Shown here: in pieces, positions 26,046 to 34,900 of the stretch
Layout of the letters: every line of letters starts with the position of its first letter
How positions within the stretch are numbered: the first letter of the stretch is position 1
Source of the DNA: DATEJJ01 sp039649115
GTDB taxonomy: Bacteria; Actinomycetota; Actinomycetes; Mycobacteriales; Micromonosporaceae
Direction of reading: 5' to 3'
DNA: 64,000 nt
Assembly (NCBI GenBank): GCA_039649115.1
Contig: JBBWZQ010000079.1
Span: forward strand, 1-64,000
Made by a program: the position numbers and the translations under genes
The notes under the pieces: model-generated
What the model saw: the letters and a program-made list of their open reading frames with translations, nothing else
Database searches by the model: none
Told to the model about the DNA's origin: nothing

Positions 26046-29000
26046 CGGACCCCCTGGTCGCGCAGGGCAGCGACCATCTGCCGGAAGGTCCGCGCCTCCA
26101 GCAGCAGGGCGATGCTCATCTTCACCTGGAACACCTCGCGGATACGCGCCATCAGCTCGACCGCCGTCAGCGAGTTGCCGCCCGCGTCGAAGAAGTCCTC
26201 GTCCTCGGCCAGCGTCACCGTTCCGAGCGCCTGCTGCCACAGGACCGCCAGCCGGTCTTCCACCGCACCGGATCGCGCCGGCTCCGCCGCGGCGGCCAGC
26301 TCGGCTCCCGCGGGCTGCGGTCCGTCCGCGGGCCGGGCGGTCGGAGCCGGCGGGCCGGCCACCGCAACCGGCCCCGGGTCCGGCGCGGCGGCAGGCGATA
26401 TCGGGTCCGGCTGGTGCGCCGCCGCGTCCGGCGCACCGGTACGGGCGGCCAGGTCGGACTCCCCGACAGGTAGCGGCTGGTCGTGCCGGTGCGGACGCAC
26501 CAGCACGTGGCCGGTGAGGCCCGCGTCGAGCAGTCGCAGCAGGAGGTCGACGCCGGCCTCCGGGGCCAGCCCGTCCGGTGACGCATCCGCCGCGGGTTCC
26601 GCCGCGGTGCCGGCAGGTGCCGTCGCGGCAACCAGGCTGTCCCGGTCCACCACGCGCATGGTGAACCCCTCGGCACGCAGCAGCAGCCGACCGTCCTCCG
26701 CGATCAGGTCGATGTCGCCGGAGACCGTGTCCGCGCGGGCGGGCGCGTCCCGCCGGGCGTGGACGAAGAACCGCGCGGGCAGGTCCGCGAAGACCGCGCA
26801 GCGCCGGTACAGGAACGGCACGCTGGAGTGGTGCGCGCCGGTGCGGATCGCGGCCATCGCGGTGTCCATCAGGGCCGGATGCAGTGCGTGCCCGGTCAGG
26901 TCGGACAGGTACGGAGCCGGCAGGTGCACGCTCATGAGCCGCTCGTCGCCCGCGTCCCAGTACGCCTCGATGTTGTGCCAGCGCGGCCCCTGGGTGAACA
27001 TGCCGACACCGCCGCCGCGCCGGGCGATCACCTGCCGCTCCCCGGCTGCCGCGAACCGCTGGCGCAGCGCGGCGAGGTCGACCTCCGGCGGCGGCTGGTC
27101 GCCGGCCGCGAGGCTGCCCGTGGCGTGCGTGGTCCAGCCGCTGTCCGCGTCGGCCGGCCGGGACTGCACCAGGACGTCGTACCCGTTCCCGGACGGTCGC
27201 GCGGTCAGCCGCAGCACCCGCGGCTGCGCAGCGAACAGCGGTGCCTGGAACACCAGGTCCTCGATGACCAGTGGGCGGCCGTCCAGGCCCGGCACCGCCT
27301 CCCGGAACCCGCGTACCAGCAGGTCGATGTATGCCGTGCCGGGCAGCAGCGGCAGCGGGCCGACCCGGTGCTCGTCCAGCGACCAGTGGGTGGCCTGGCT
27401 CAGCTCGTGCTCCCAGACCAGTGCCGGCTCGGGCGGGGCCGGCCGGGCACCCGACGCGCGCTCGCGCACGGCCGCGCTCAACTGGCTGATGTCCACATCG
27501 CTGCGCGCGGCCATGCCGACCTCCCGCCAAACCGGCCAGCCGATGCTCAACACGCGACCGCCGGCCAGCGGTGAGGTCCGTGCCGCCGCGTCCAGGAAGG
27601 CGTTGGCGACCGCGTAGTCCGCACCGCCGACCAGACCCTCCACGGCGGCCCGGCTCCCGAAGTAGACGGCGAAGTCGAGGCGCGGCTGCCGCTCGAACGC
27701 GGCATCGAGGCTGGCGGTACCGGTGGTCTTGGGCGCCATGACCGCGAGCGCACCGGGCAGGTCCCGGAACGCCAGCATCCGTCCGCCCGGCACGCCGGCC
27801 AGGTGCAACAGGCCATTGACCGGTCCGTACCGCGCGGTCACCTCGCCCAGCACGCGGTCGAGCGCGCGCACGTCGGTCACATCACAGGCGTACACGTCGA
27901 CGACCGCGCCGGCGGCCCGCAGATCCCGCAACGCGCTGTCCGGGACCGCCGCCGGCCCGGTGCGGCTGAGCAGGATCAGCCGGGGTCGCAGACCGGTGCC
28001 GGCAAGCCCGGACGCCACCGCCATCCCCAGCCCACCGGTGCCTCCGGTCAGCAGGTAGACGCCCTCCTCCCGGAGCACGCCGGCGCCGGCGGACAGGCTG
28101 ACCGGCTCCTCCCGGGGCAACCACCGCCGCCGGCCGCGCAGGGCCACCACCCCCGCCGCACCGGGTGCCGCGATCTGCGCCGCGAGGAGGGCGGGGTCGA
28201 CGCCCGGGTCCACGTCGATCGCGGCCCAGCTCGTGCCCGGCCGCTCCAGCGCGGCGGTGGCCAGCAACGGGGTCAGGCTGGCCACATCCGGCTCCACCTG
28301 CTCGGCACCGGAGACGTCCACCGCCCGGCTCGTGACCAGTACCAGCCGGGGTGGCTCGGGCCACCGCCGCGAGGTGAGAGCCGCCTGGCAGACGGCCAGT
28401 AGCCGGGTGACGTGGACGCACAGCCGGTCGACGGCGGGCGAGCGGTCCCGTTCCACCGCCCCGTACAGGACGAGATCGGGCGGCGGGCCGTCCAGCGACT
28501 CCAGCACCTCGTCCAGGTCAGCCGCGCGTTCGGGCGCCACCCGGTACGGGCGCAGGCCGGCCCGCTGGACGGCGAGCAGCACGGACAGCGCGGCCTCGCC
28601 GCCGTCGGGCAGGATCACCAAGGCGCGGCGGCCCGTCGGCGGCCGTCCCGGTGCCGGCTGCGGCGCGGGCGCGGACCGCCAGCGTAGTTCGGTCACGGGC
28701 GGAGCGGGTTCCGCTGGGGCACCGGCCGGTGCCAGCGGCGCCGGCTGCGCCACGACCGCCGCCGGCGGATCCACCCAGTGCCGGGTCCGCTCGTACGGGT
28801 AGCCCGGCACCGGTACCCGCACCGCGGGTCGCGGCTGTCCCGCCGCCGCCCAGTCGACCGGGGCGCCCGCCACCCAGGCGCGGGCGGCCGCGCCCAGCAG
28901 TTCGGTGTGGTCGTCCCGGCCGCTCGGCAGGCTCGGCACGGCCTGCGCCGGGCCGAGATCCGGGTGCACCCGGGCGAGCCCGGTCAGCGTACGGCGCGGC

Positions 29001-31381
29001 CCGGTCTCCAGCACCAGACCCGGCCGGCACTCCCGCAGCAGGGCGCCGAGGGCGTCGTGGAAACGCACCGGCTCGACCAGCTGTGCCGTCCAGAACGCCG
29101 GATCGGTGGCCTGAGCGGGCTCGACCGCCTTGCCGGTGCGGGCGGAGTAGAGGGGCAGCCGGGGCGCCGACAGCCTGACTCCGGTGAACTCGCCGGCCCA
29201 GGCGGTCGCGGCCGGCTGCCAACCGGGGTGGTGGAAGGCCCCCGGTACGGCCAGGCGACGGCTGGCGATGCCGTCCGCGCGCAACCGGCCGGCCAACTCG
29301 TCGAGGGCGGCCGGCGGACCGGATACCACGGTCTGGCGGGCGCCGTTGACCGCCGCGATGGCGAGGGAACCGCCGATCAGCGGCGCCGTCTCCGCCTCGC
29401 CCGCGGCCACCGCCAGCATGCCGCCGGTCACCGGGTGCTCCGCCATCGCCGCGGCTCGGGCCGCGACCAGCCGGACCGCGTCGGGCAGCGCGAAGACACC
29501 CGCGACAGTGGCGGCGCACAGCTCACCCAGGCTGTGCCCGAGCACCGCGGCCGGCGGCACGCCCCAGTTGCGCCAGGTCTCCGCCAGCGCGTAGTTGACG
29601 GCGAACAGCAGTTCCTGGTGCACCGGGCGGTCGCCGGTGGAGGCGTCGCCGGCCAGCTCGAGCCAGGGCTCGTACACCGGCGCCCCGTGCGCCTCGAACA
29701 GTTCGAGGCACTCGTCCATGGTGATGGTGAACGGGCGCACCGTGCCGTACAGGCCGGCTGCCATCCGGGCGTGTTGCGCGCCCTGGCCCGGGAACAGGTA
29801 GCCGACGGTCAGGTCCGGCGCGGCGGTACCGGTGACCGGGTCACCGGCGAGCGCCCGGTCGAGTTCGTCGAGCCCGCGTACCACCACCGCCCCCCGTACC
29901 CGGTGGTGTGTGCGGCCGTGCTGCAGGGTCGCCACCGCGTCGGCGAAGCAGCCGGCCCCCCGTCCGGCGAAGTACCCGGCCAGCTCCGACCGCAGCCGGA
30001 CCGCACCCTGCTCGGTGCCGGCCGACCAGACGACGACCCGGGGCTGCGCATCACCGCGGCGGTACACCGGTGCCGGGCCCTCGCCGAGCACCGCGTGTGC
30101 GTTGGTGCCGCCGATACCGAGCGATGTGACCGCGGCCCGGCGGGGCCTGCCCGGCGTGCGCGGCCACGGCTCCAGGCTCGCACTGACCCGGAATCCCGTC
30201 TTTTCCAGTTCCAGCCGTGGGTTGGGCGTGCCCAGGTGGACCGTGCCGGGAATCGCCTCCCGGTCGAGCGTGAGCACGGTCTTGATGAAGCCGGCGATGC
30301 CGGCCGCGCCGTCCATGTGACCGATGTTGGATTTCACGGAGCCGAGCAGGCAGCTGCCGGGCTCCAGCGGCTGCCCGCCCAGGCCGGCGTACGCCTCGGC
30401 GAGCGCGGCCACCTCCACCGGATCGCCCAGGGCGGTGCCGGTGGCGTGTGCTTCGACGTACCCGATCTCGGCCGGATCCGTACCGGCCAGGGCCATCGCC
30501 TCGGTCACCGCCGCCGCCTGTCCCGAGACGCTCGGCGCGCTGAAACTGAGCTTGTCGGCGCCGTCGTTGTTCACCGCGCCGCCCAGCACCACCGCCTTCA
30601 CGTGGTCGCCGTCGGCGATGGCGTCGTCGAGCCGCTTGAGCAGCACGGCGCCGGCGCCACTGCCGAAGATGGTTCCGGTGGCCGCGGTATCGAACGGCCG
30701 GCAATGCCCGTCCGCGCTCATCACCCCGCCCGGGGTCCACAGGTAACCGGCGCCGACCGGCAACCGCAGCGCGCTGCCGCCCGCGATCGCCGCGTCACAC
30801 TCGCCCAGCCGCAGCGCCTGGCAGGCCAGGTGCACCGCCACCAGGCTGCTGGAGCAGGCGCTCAGGACGGTCATGGCCGGCCCGCGCAGGTCCAGCTTGT
30901 ACGCCACGAGCGTGGCCAGGTAGTCGGGCTGGTTGAGGGTCTGCACGAGCATGCCGGAGGGTCCGATCAGGTCGGGCCGGCGGGCCAGGTGCATCGGCAG
31001 GTACCCGTTGGGCCCCACGCACCCGTAGACCGCGACGCTGTCCCGGTAGCCGAACGGGTCGTAACCCGCATGCTCGACCGCGCCGTGGCAGACCTCCAGG
31101 AACACGCGTAGTTGGGGATCGCACAACTCCGCCTCGCGCGGCGTCATCCGGAACAGGCCCGCGTCGAACCGGTCGCTGTCCGGCATCGCGGCGTAGGCCC
31201 GTACGTAATCGGGGTTTGCCAGTTCTTCCGGGCCGACCCCGGCCGCGCGCGACTCGTCCACGCCGGGGAAGGTGACGCATTCGCGCCCCGCGACGAGATT
31301 CAGCCAGAACTCGTCGAGGTCGCGGGCGCCTGGAAAGCGGCACGCCATGCCTATCACCGCGATCGGCTCCAGGCCATCCAT
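26042..31381 (-). CDS. Type I PKS, one module: KS-AT-KR-DH-ACP
   Basis: The protein has 1779 residues. KS (about 1-430) has VLSACSSSLVAVH, EAHATGTALG and KSNIGHMDG. AT (about 515-830) has LGHSLGE and, at the specificity motif, GAFH; the catalytic His and Phe are kept, but the first His of the malonyl HAFH is Gly. KR (about 1030-1240) has GVYLLTGGTGGLG and FGSRAAVEGLVGGADYAVAN. DH comes after KR (about 1270-1540) with His in DEHRVGPLPLLPG and Asp in HPALMDTA. ACP (about 1690-1775) has FFDAGGNSLTAV. The order matches the PKS at 4.6-10.1 kb. ATG 31381 has AGAGGAAGG upstream; GTG 31390 overlaps the carrier gene stop. It likely extends a carrier-bound acyl-aminoacyl chain by one malonate. Confidence 0.92.
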   Translation of the reverse strand: MDGLEPIAVIGMACRFPGARDLDEFWLNLVAGRECVTFPGVDESRAAGVGPEELANPDYVRAYAAMPDSDRFDAGLFRMTPREAELCDPQLRVFLEVCHGAVEHAGYDPFGYRDSVAVYGCVGPNGYLPMHLARRPDLIGPSGMLVQTLNQPDYLATLVAYKLDLRGPAMTVLSACSSSLVAVHLACQALRLGECDAAIAGGSALRLPVGAGYLWTPGGVMSADGHCRPFDTAATGTIFGSGAGAVLLKRLDDAIADGDHVKAVVLGGAVNNDGADKLSFSAPSVSGQAAAVTEAMALAGTDPAEIGYVEAHATGTALGDPVEVAALAEAYAGLGGQPLEPGSCLLGSVKSNIGHMDGAAGIAGFIKTVLTLDREAIPGTVHLGTPNPRLELEKTGFRVSASLEPWPRTPGRPRRAAVTSLGIGGTNAHAVLGEGPAPVYRRGDAQPRVVVWSAGTEQGAVRLRSELAGYFAGRGAGCFADAVATLQHGRTHHRVRGAVVVRGLDELDRALAGDPVTGTAAPDLTVGYLFPGQGAQHARMAAGLYGTVRPFTITMDECLELFEAHGAPVYEPWLELAGDASTGDRPVHQELLFAVNYALAETWRNWGVPPAAVLGHSLGELCAATVAGVFALPDAVRLVAARAAAMAEHPVTGGMLAVAAGEAETAPLIGGSLAIAAVNGARQTVVSGPPAALDELAGRLRADGIASRRLAVPGAFHHPGWQPAATAWAGEFTGVRLSAPRLPLYSARTGKAVEPAQATDPAFWTAQLVEPVRFHDALGALLRECRPGLVLETGPRRTLTGLARVHPDLGPAQAVPSLPSGRDDHTELLGAAARAWVAGAPVDWAAAGQPRPAVRVPVPGYPYERTRHWVDPPAAVVAQPAPLAPAGAPAEPAPPVTELRWRSAPAPQPAPGRPPTGRRALVILPDGGEAALSVLLAVQRAGLRPYRVAPERAADLDEVLESLDGPPPDLVLYGAVERDRSPAVDRLCVHVTRLLAVCQAALTSRRWPEPPRLVLVTSRAVDVSGAEQVEPDVASLTPLLATAALERPGTSWAAIDVDPGVDPALLAAQIAAPGAAGVVALRGRRRWLPREEPVSLSAGAGVLREEGVYLLTGGTGGLGMAVASGLAGTGLRPRLILLSRTGPAAVPDSALRDLRAAGAVVDVYACDVTDVRALDRVLGEVTARYGPVNGLLHLAGVPGGRMLAFRDLPGALAVMAPKTTGTASLDAAFERQPRLDFAVYFGSRAAVEGLVGGADYAVANAFLDAAARTSPLAGGRVLSIGWPVWREVGMAARSDVDISQLSAAVRERASGARPAPPEPALVWEHELSQATHWSLDEHRVGPLPLLPGTAYIDLLVRGFREAVPGLDGRPLVIEDLVFQAPLFAAQPRVLRLTARPSGNGYDVLVQSRPADADSGWTTHATGSLAAGDQPPPEVDLAALRQRFAAAGERQVIARRGGGVGMFTQGPRWHNIEAYWDAGDERLMSVHLPAPYLSDLTGHALHPALMDTAMAAIRTGAHHSSVPFLYRRCAVFADLPARFFVHARRDAPARADTVSGDIDLIAEDGRLLLRAEGFTMRVVDRDSLVAATAPAGTAAEPAADASPDGLAPEAGVDLLLRLLDAGLTGHVLVRPHRHDQPLPVGESDLAARTGAPDAAAHQPDPISPAAAPDPGPVAVAGPPAPTARPADGPQPAGAELAAAAEPARSGAVEDRLAVLWQQALGTVTLAEDEDFFDAGGNSLTAVELMARIREVFQVKMSIALLLEARTFRQMVAALRDQGVR

Positions 31382-31386
31382 CGGCG

Positions 31387-31731
31387 TCACCTTCCTCTGT
31401 CTCGGATGCGGGCCCGCAGGTCGCGGCGCGCCGCCGGACCGAGCGCGGCGCGCCGCAGCTCGATCGGCGTGGGTGTCGGGGCCCCGGCGGGCGCGCGGAC
31501 CAGGTACCTGGCCAGCGAGCGCGGTGTCGGGTACTTGAACGGTGCCCACAGCGGGACCGGCCGGCCGAGCCGGTCCTGGATCCGGGCGTGCACCTGGAGC
31601 AGCGTCGCGGAGCTGAGCCCGGTCTCGAAGAACGTCGCGTCCGCCGCCACCCCGAACCCGACGACCTGCCAGATCACCGTGTCGAGCAGCGCGCGCATCT
31701 CCTGCTCGGCGATCACCTCCGGGGCGCTCAC
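31387..31731 (-). CDS. Free-standing carrier protein (SS type)
   Basis: The 114-residue carrier protein has its phosphopantetheine Ser at Ser41 in FFETGLSSATL, the same FFE-x-G-x-SS form as the carrier at 10973-11269. A basic tail (about 85-114) follows. GTG 31731 overlaps the NRPS stop (GTGA), and the gene ends 5 bp before the PKS start. It therefore sits exactly between the C-A-T NRPS and the KS-AT-KR-DH-ACP PKS and could hand the aminoacyl chain from one to the other, or carry the starter. The role is inferred from position. Confidence 0.8.
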   Translation of the reverse strand: MSAPEVIAEQEMRALLDTVIWQVVGFGVAADATFFETGLSSATLLQVHARIQDRLGRPVPLWAPFKYPTPRSLARYLVRAPAGAPTPTPIELRRAALGPAARRDLRARIRDRGR

Positions 31732-34700
31732 CGCCGCGCTCCACCATCCGGCAGGGCCAGCTCGGCGGCGCCCAGCAGCAGGGTGTGCAACTGCGCGGGC
31801 GTCGGCGCCTCGAACACCGCCTCGAAGCCGACCGGGCGCCCCAACCGCTCGGTTGCCCGCTGCGCGACTGCCATCGCCAGCAGCGAGTGCCCGCCGTGCA
31901 GGAAGAAGTCCGAATCCGGACCGAGCGACGGGTCATCGAGCACCTCCCGCCACAGTTCGACCAGGTGGCGCACGCCGGGGTCGGCCGGCGGGGCGGCCGG
32001 CTGCGCCGCGCGGGCCACCAGGTCCCGCACCGCTTGGTGGTCGACCTTGCCGTTGCCGGTGGTGGGCAGAGCGGCAACCAGCACGAAGCGGCTGGGTACC
32101 GCCGCGTCGGGTAACTGCTGGCGGGCGTGGGTACGCAGCAGCCGGCCCAGCTCGTCGGCGTCGGCGCCCGGCGCGGCCACGACCGCGGCGACCAGACGCA
32201 GGTGCCCACCCGGGTCCGGCTCGGTGGCCACCGCCGCGGCCCGCACCTCCGGCCGCTGCTGCAGCACCGCCTCCACCTCGGTCAGCTCCAGCCGGTGGCC
32301 GCGCACCTTGACCTGCCGGTCCAGCCTGCCCAGGAAGGCCAGCCCGCCGGCGTCCAACACCACCCGGTCACCGGTGCGGTACCGCCGGCCGGTGGCGGTG
32401 TCGGGGAGGCACCGGGCGGTGTTCTCCGGCTGATGCCGGTAGCCGAGAGCCACCCCCGCCCCGCTGATGCACAGCTCGCCCGGCACACCCGGCGGCACCG
32501 CCGAACCGTCTTCATCCAGGATGTGCAGCGTGGTGTTGGCGACCGGGAGCCCGAGCGGCAGCGGGTCGCTCAGCGAGCCGGACAGCTCCGCGACCGTGGA
32601 CCAGATCGTCGTTTCGGTCGGGCCGTACACGTGGAACAGCCGGCAGCCGTCGGCCAGCAACCGCTCGGCGAGCGCGGCCGGCAACGGCTCCCCGCCGCAG
32701 ATCACCCGCCGGCCGCGCAGCCGCCCCGCCAGCCCGCCGCCGACCGCCCGCCAGGTCGTGGGCGTCGCCTGGACGACGTCGACGCGCTCGTCGGTGATGA
32801 GACCGAGCAGCCGGTCGGCGGAGGCACGGTCCTCGTCGGGAGCGACCACCACGGTGCCGCCGGTACTCAGCGGCAGCAACAGCTCCAGGGCGGAGATGTC
32901 GAAGGAGAACGTGGTCAGCCACAGCGTCCGCTCCCCCGGCCGGACCGCCAACCGCCGCGCGAAATCGGCCACCAGGTTGGCCAGGCCGCCATGGGACACC
33001 TCCACGCCCTTCGGCGTGCCGGTGGAGCCGGATGTGTAGATGACATAGGCGCACGAGCCGCTGTCCGGTGCCGGCCACTCCGGCGGCTCCTGCTCTGGCC
33101 GGCGACCCGGCCCGTACCCGGCCGGATCCGGCAGCCCGATCCGCTCCCGCCCGGCCAGGCAGGCGGGGTCCGGCTCGCCGTCGGTGAGCAGCAGCCGCAC
33201 ACCGGCGTCGTCGAGCTGGCTGGCCAGCCGGGCCGCCGGATGCCTCGGGTCCAGAGGCAGGTACGCGGCACCGGCCGCCCACACCCCCAGCACCGCGGCG
33301 GCGAGCGCGGGTCCCCGGTTGGCGTACAGCGCGACCGGCTCGGCCGGCCGCACCCCGCACGCCACCAGTTCCCGGCGGACCCGCTCGGCCATCTCGACCA
33401 GCGTCCGGTACGTGGTGTCCCGCCCCCGCACGCGTACCGCCACCGCGTCCGGTCGGGTCGCGGCGGTCGCCCGCACCTGCGCCGGCAGCATCTGTGCCGG
33501 CAGCGGCCGCACCGGACCCAGCAGAGCACCTGCCGCGAGCCGGTCGGCCGGGCTCCATCCGGTGACCGTACGCAGGGGCCGGTCCAGGGCACCGGCCATC
33601 TCGCGCAGCAGAGCGTCATAGCGCTGCAGTAGACGCTCCACAAAGGACTTGTCGTGCACCTCGATGCTGTAGCTGGCCGCGATGTGGACGCCGCCCGGGA
33701 ACGGCCAGACGATCCATTCCAGGTCCAGCCGGCTGACCGGGTGGTACACGTCGAGCCCGGCCAGCGTACCGCCGGCCATCGTCGGTGGCAGCATGGCCCG
33801 GAAGTTGGTGCCGTTGGGTGAGCGGTTGTTGAAGCTGTGCCGGAACAGCGGCACCCGCCAGTCGCCCGAGCGCGCCGGTAGGCTGTTCGCCACCGCCTCG
33901 AAGGAGGCACTGCCGTGCTCGAGCCCTTGCAGGAAGGCGGTGGAGACCCGCCGGACGAGTTCGACCGGGCTCGTACCGGGGTCGAGGCGGACCCGGACGG
34001 GCAGCGTGCTGGCATGGAAGCCGACGACGTCGGCGGGCGCCGAACCGCGGGCGAGCACCGGCACGCCTACCACCAGGTCGCTGCCGGCCCCGTGCCGGGC
34101 CAGCAACAGGTAGAACGCGGCCATCAGCACGATGTTCCGGGTGACCTTGGTGCGGTCCTGGATCTCCGCGGCTGCGGCGATGGACTCGGCCGAGAGCGCG
34201 TGGCTGATCTCGGCACCGGTGAAGCGCGGGCGGCCCGCGATCGGACGCGCTCCGGTCAGGGCGGTGCGCTGGGGATCAAAGCCGTCCAGGTGGCGCACCC
34301 AGTACTCGATGTCCCCGGGATCGGCGGGCGGCTCCAGGTGGAGGGCGGTGGGCCGGGCCAGGTCGGGCGGTGGCTGGCCCTCGCCGGCGAACGCGTCGTA
34401 GAGCGCGGGGATCTCGCGCATCAGCACGCTCGCCGTCAGGTAGTCGCTCACCAGGTGGTGGGTCACCAGACACACCGCGCTGCCTTCGGGTAGCCGCACG
34501 AGATGTGCGCGGATCAGCGGTGTGCCGTCGAACTCGAACGGGACGGCCGCGAGCCCGCTCAACACCTCCGGGAGCGTGTCCTCGCGGGCCTCGGTCACCC
34601 ACAACGGAAGCGCCTCGTCGAGCGGGAGGAACGCCTTGCCGGGTACCGCACCGTTGGGCCGCAGCACCGCGCGCAGGGCCGGATGGCGGTACATCAGCCA

Positions 34701-34874
34701 GTTCAGCGACTGCTGTAGCGGCCACCAGCGCAGCGGCTGCTCGGTCCGGAACGCGAACACGATGTTGCAGATTGCGCGGTCCGGAACCAGCCGGTGCAGC
34801 ATCCACTGCGCTTGTTCCTTGGCGGTGAGCGGGACATCGTGGGGCGCGGCACCGGGTGCTGAGTCAGCGCGCAC
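31728..34874 (-). CDS. NRPS module C-A-T, glycine-like A domain, altered C motif
   Basis: The protein has 1048 residues. C domain (about 15-450) reads THHLVSDY: the Gly of HHxxxDG is Tyr, with both His and Asp kept. A domain (about 460-950) has YTSGSTGTPKGV, YGPTETTIW, YRTGDRVV, GRLDRQVKVRGHRLELTEVE and TGNGKVD. The pocket by eye is D-I-L-Q-I-G-V-I-W-K, again glycine-like. T domain (about 960-1030) has FFLHGGHSLL. GTG 34874 is the only good start (GGAAG about 9 nt upstream; a stop lies further up in frame). It follows the acyl ligase by 26 bp, so it is the likely first condensing module, joining the activated acyl group to glycine. Confidence 0.92.
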   Translation of the reverse strand: MRADSAPGAAPHDVPLTAKEQAQWMLHRLVPDRAICNIVFAFRTEQPLRWWPLQQSLNWLMYRHPALRAVLRPNGAVPGKAFLPLDEALPLWVTEAREDTLPEVLSGLAAVPFEFDGTPLIRAHLVRLPEGSAVCLVTHHLVSDYLTASVLMREIPALYDAFAGEGQPPPDLARPTALHLEPPADPGDIEYWVRHLDGFDPQRTALTGARPIAGRPRFTGAEISHALSAESIAAAAEIQDRTKVTRNIVLMAAFYLLLARHGAGSDLVVGVPVLARGSAPADVVGFHASTLPVRVRLDPGTSPVELVRRVSTAFLQGLEHGSASFEAVANSLPARSGDWRVPLFRHSFNNRSPNGTNFRAMLPPTMAGGTLAGLDVYHPVSRLDLEWIVWPFPGGVHIAASYSIEVHDKSFVERLLQRYDALLREMAGALDRPLRTVTGWSPADRLAAGALLGPVRPLPAQMLPAQVRATAATRPDAVAVRVRGRDTTYRTLVEMAERVRRELVACGVRPAEPVALYANRGPALAAAVLGVWAAGAAYLPLDPRHPAARLASQLDDAGVRLLLTDGEPDPACLAGRERIGLPDPAGYGPGRRPEQEPPEWPAPDSGSCAYVIYTSGSTGTPKGVEVSHGGLANLVADFARRLAVRPGERTLWLTTFSFDISALELLLPLSTGGTVVVAPDEDRASADRLLGLITDERVDVVQATPTTWRAVGGGLAGRLRGRRVICGGEPLPAALAERLLADGCRLFHVYGPTETTIWSTVAELSGSLSDPLPLGLPVANTTLHILDEDGSAVPPGVPGELCISGAGVALGYRHQPENTARCLPDTATGRRYRTGDRVVLDAGGLAFLGRLDRQVKVRGHRLELTEVEAVLQQRPEVRAAAVATEPDPGGHLRLVAAVVAAPGADADELGRLLRTHARQQLPDAAVPSRFVLVAALPTTGNGKVDHQAVRDLVARAAQPAAPPADPGVRHLVELWREVLDDPSLGPDSDFFLHGGHSLLAMAVAQRATERLGRPVGFEAVFEAPTPAQLHTLLLGAAELALPDGGARR

Positions 34875-34900
34875 GTTCTGGTTCTTCCGTGTCGGTCATG

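Noticed and set aside
30795..31343. Arg/Gly-rich ORFs antisense or out of frame to NRPS/PKS genes
   Set aside because: They are low-complexity shadows caused by high GC content, with no domains and no ribosome sites.
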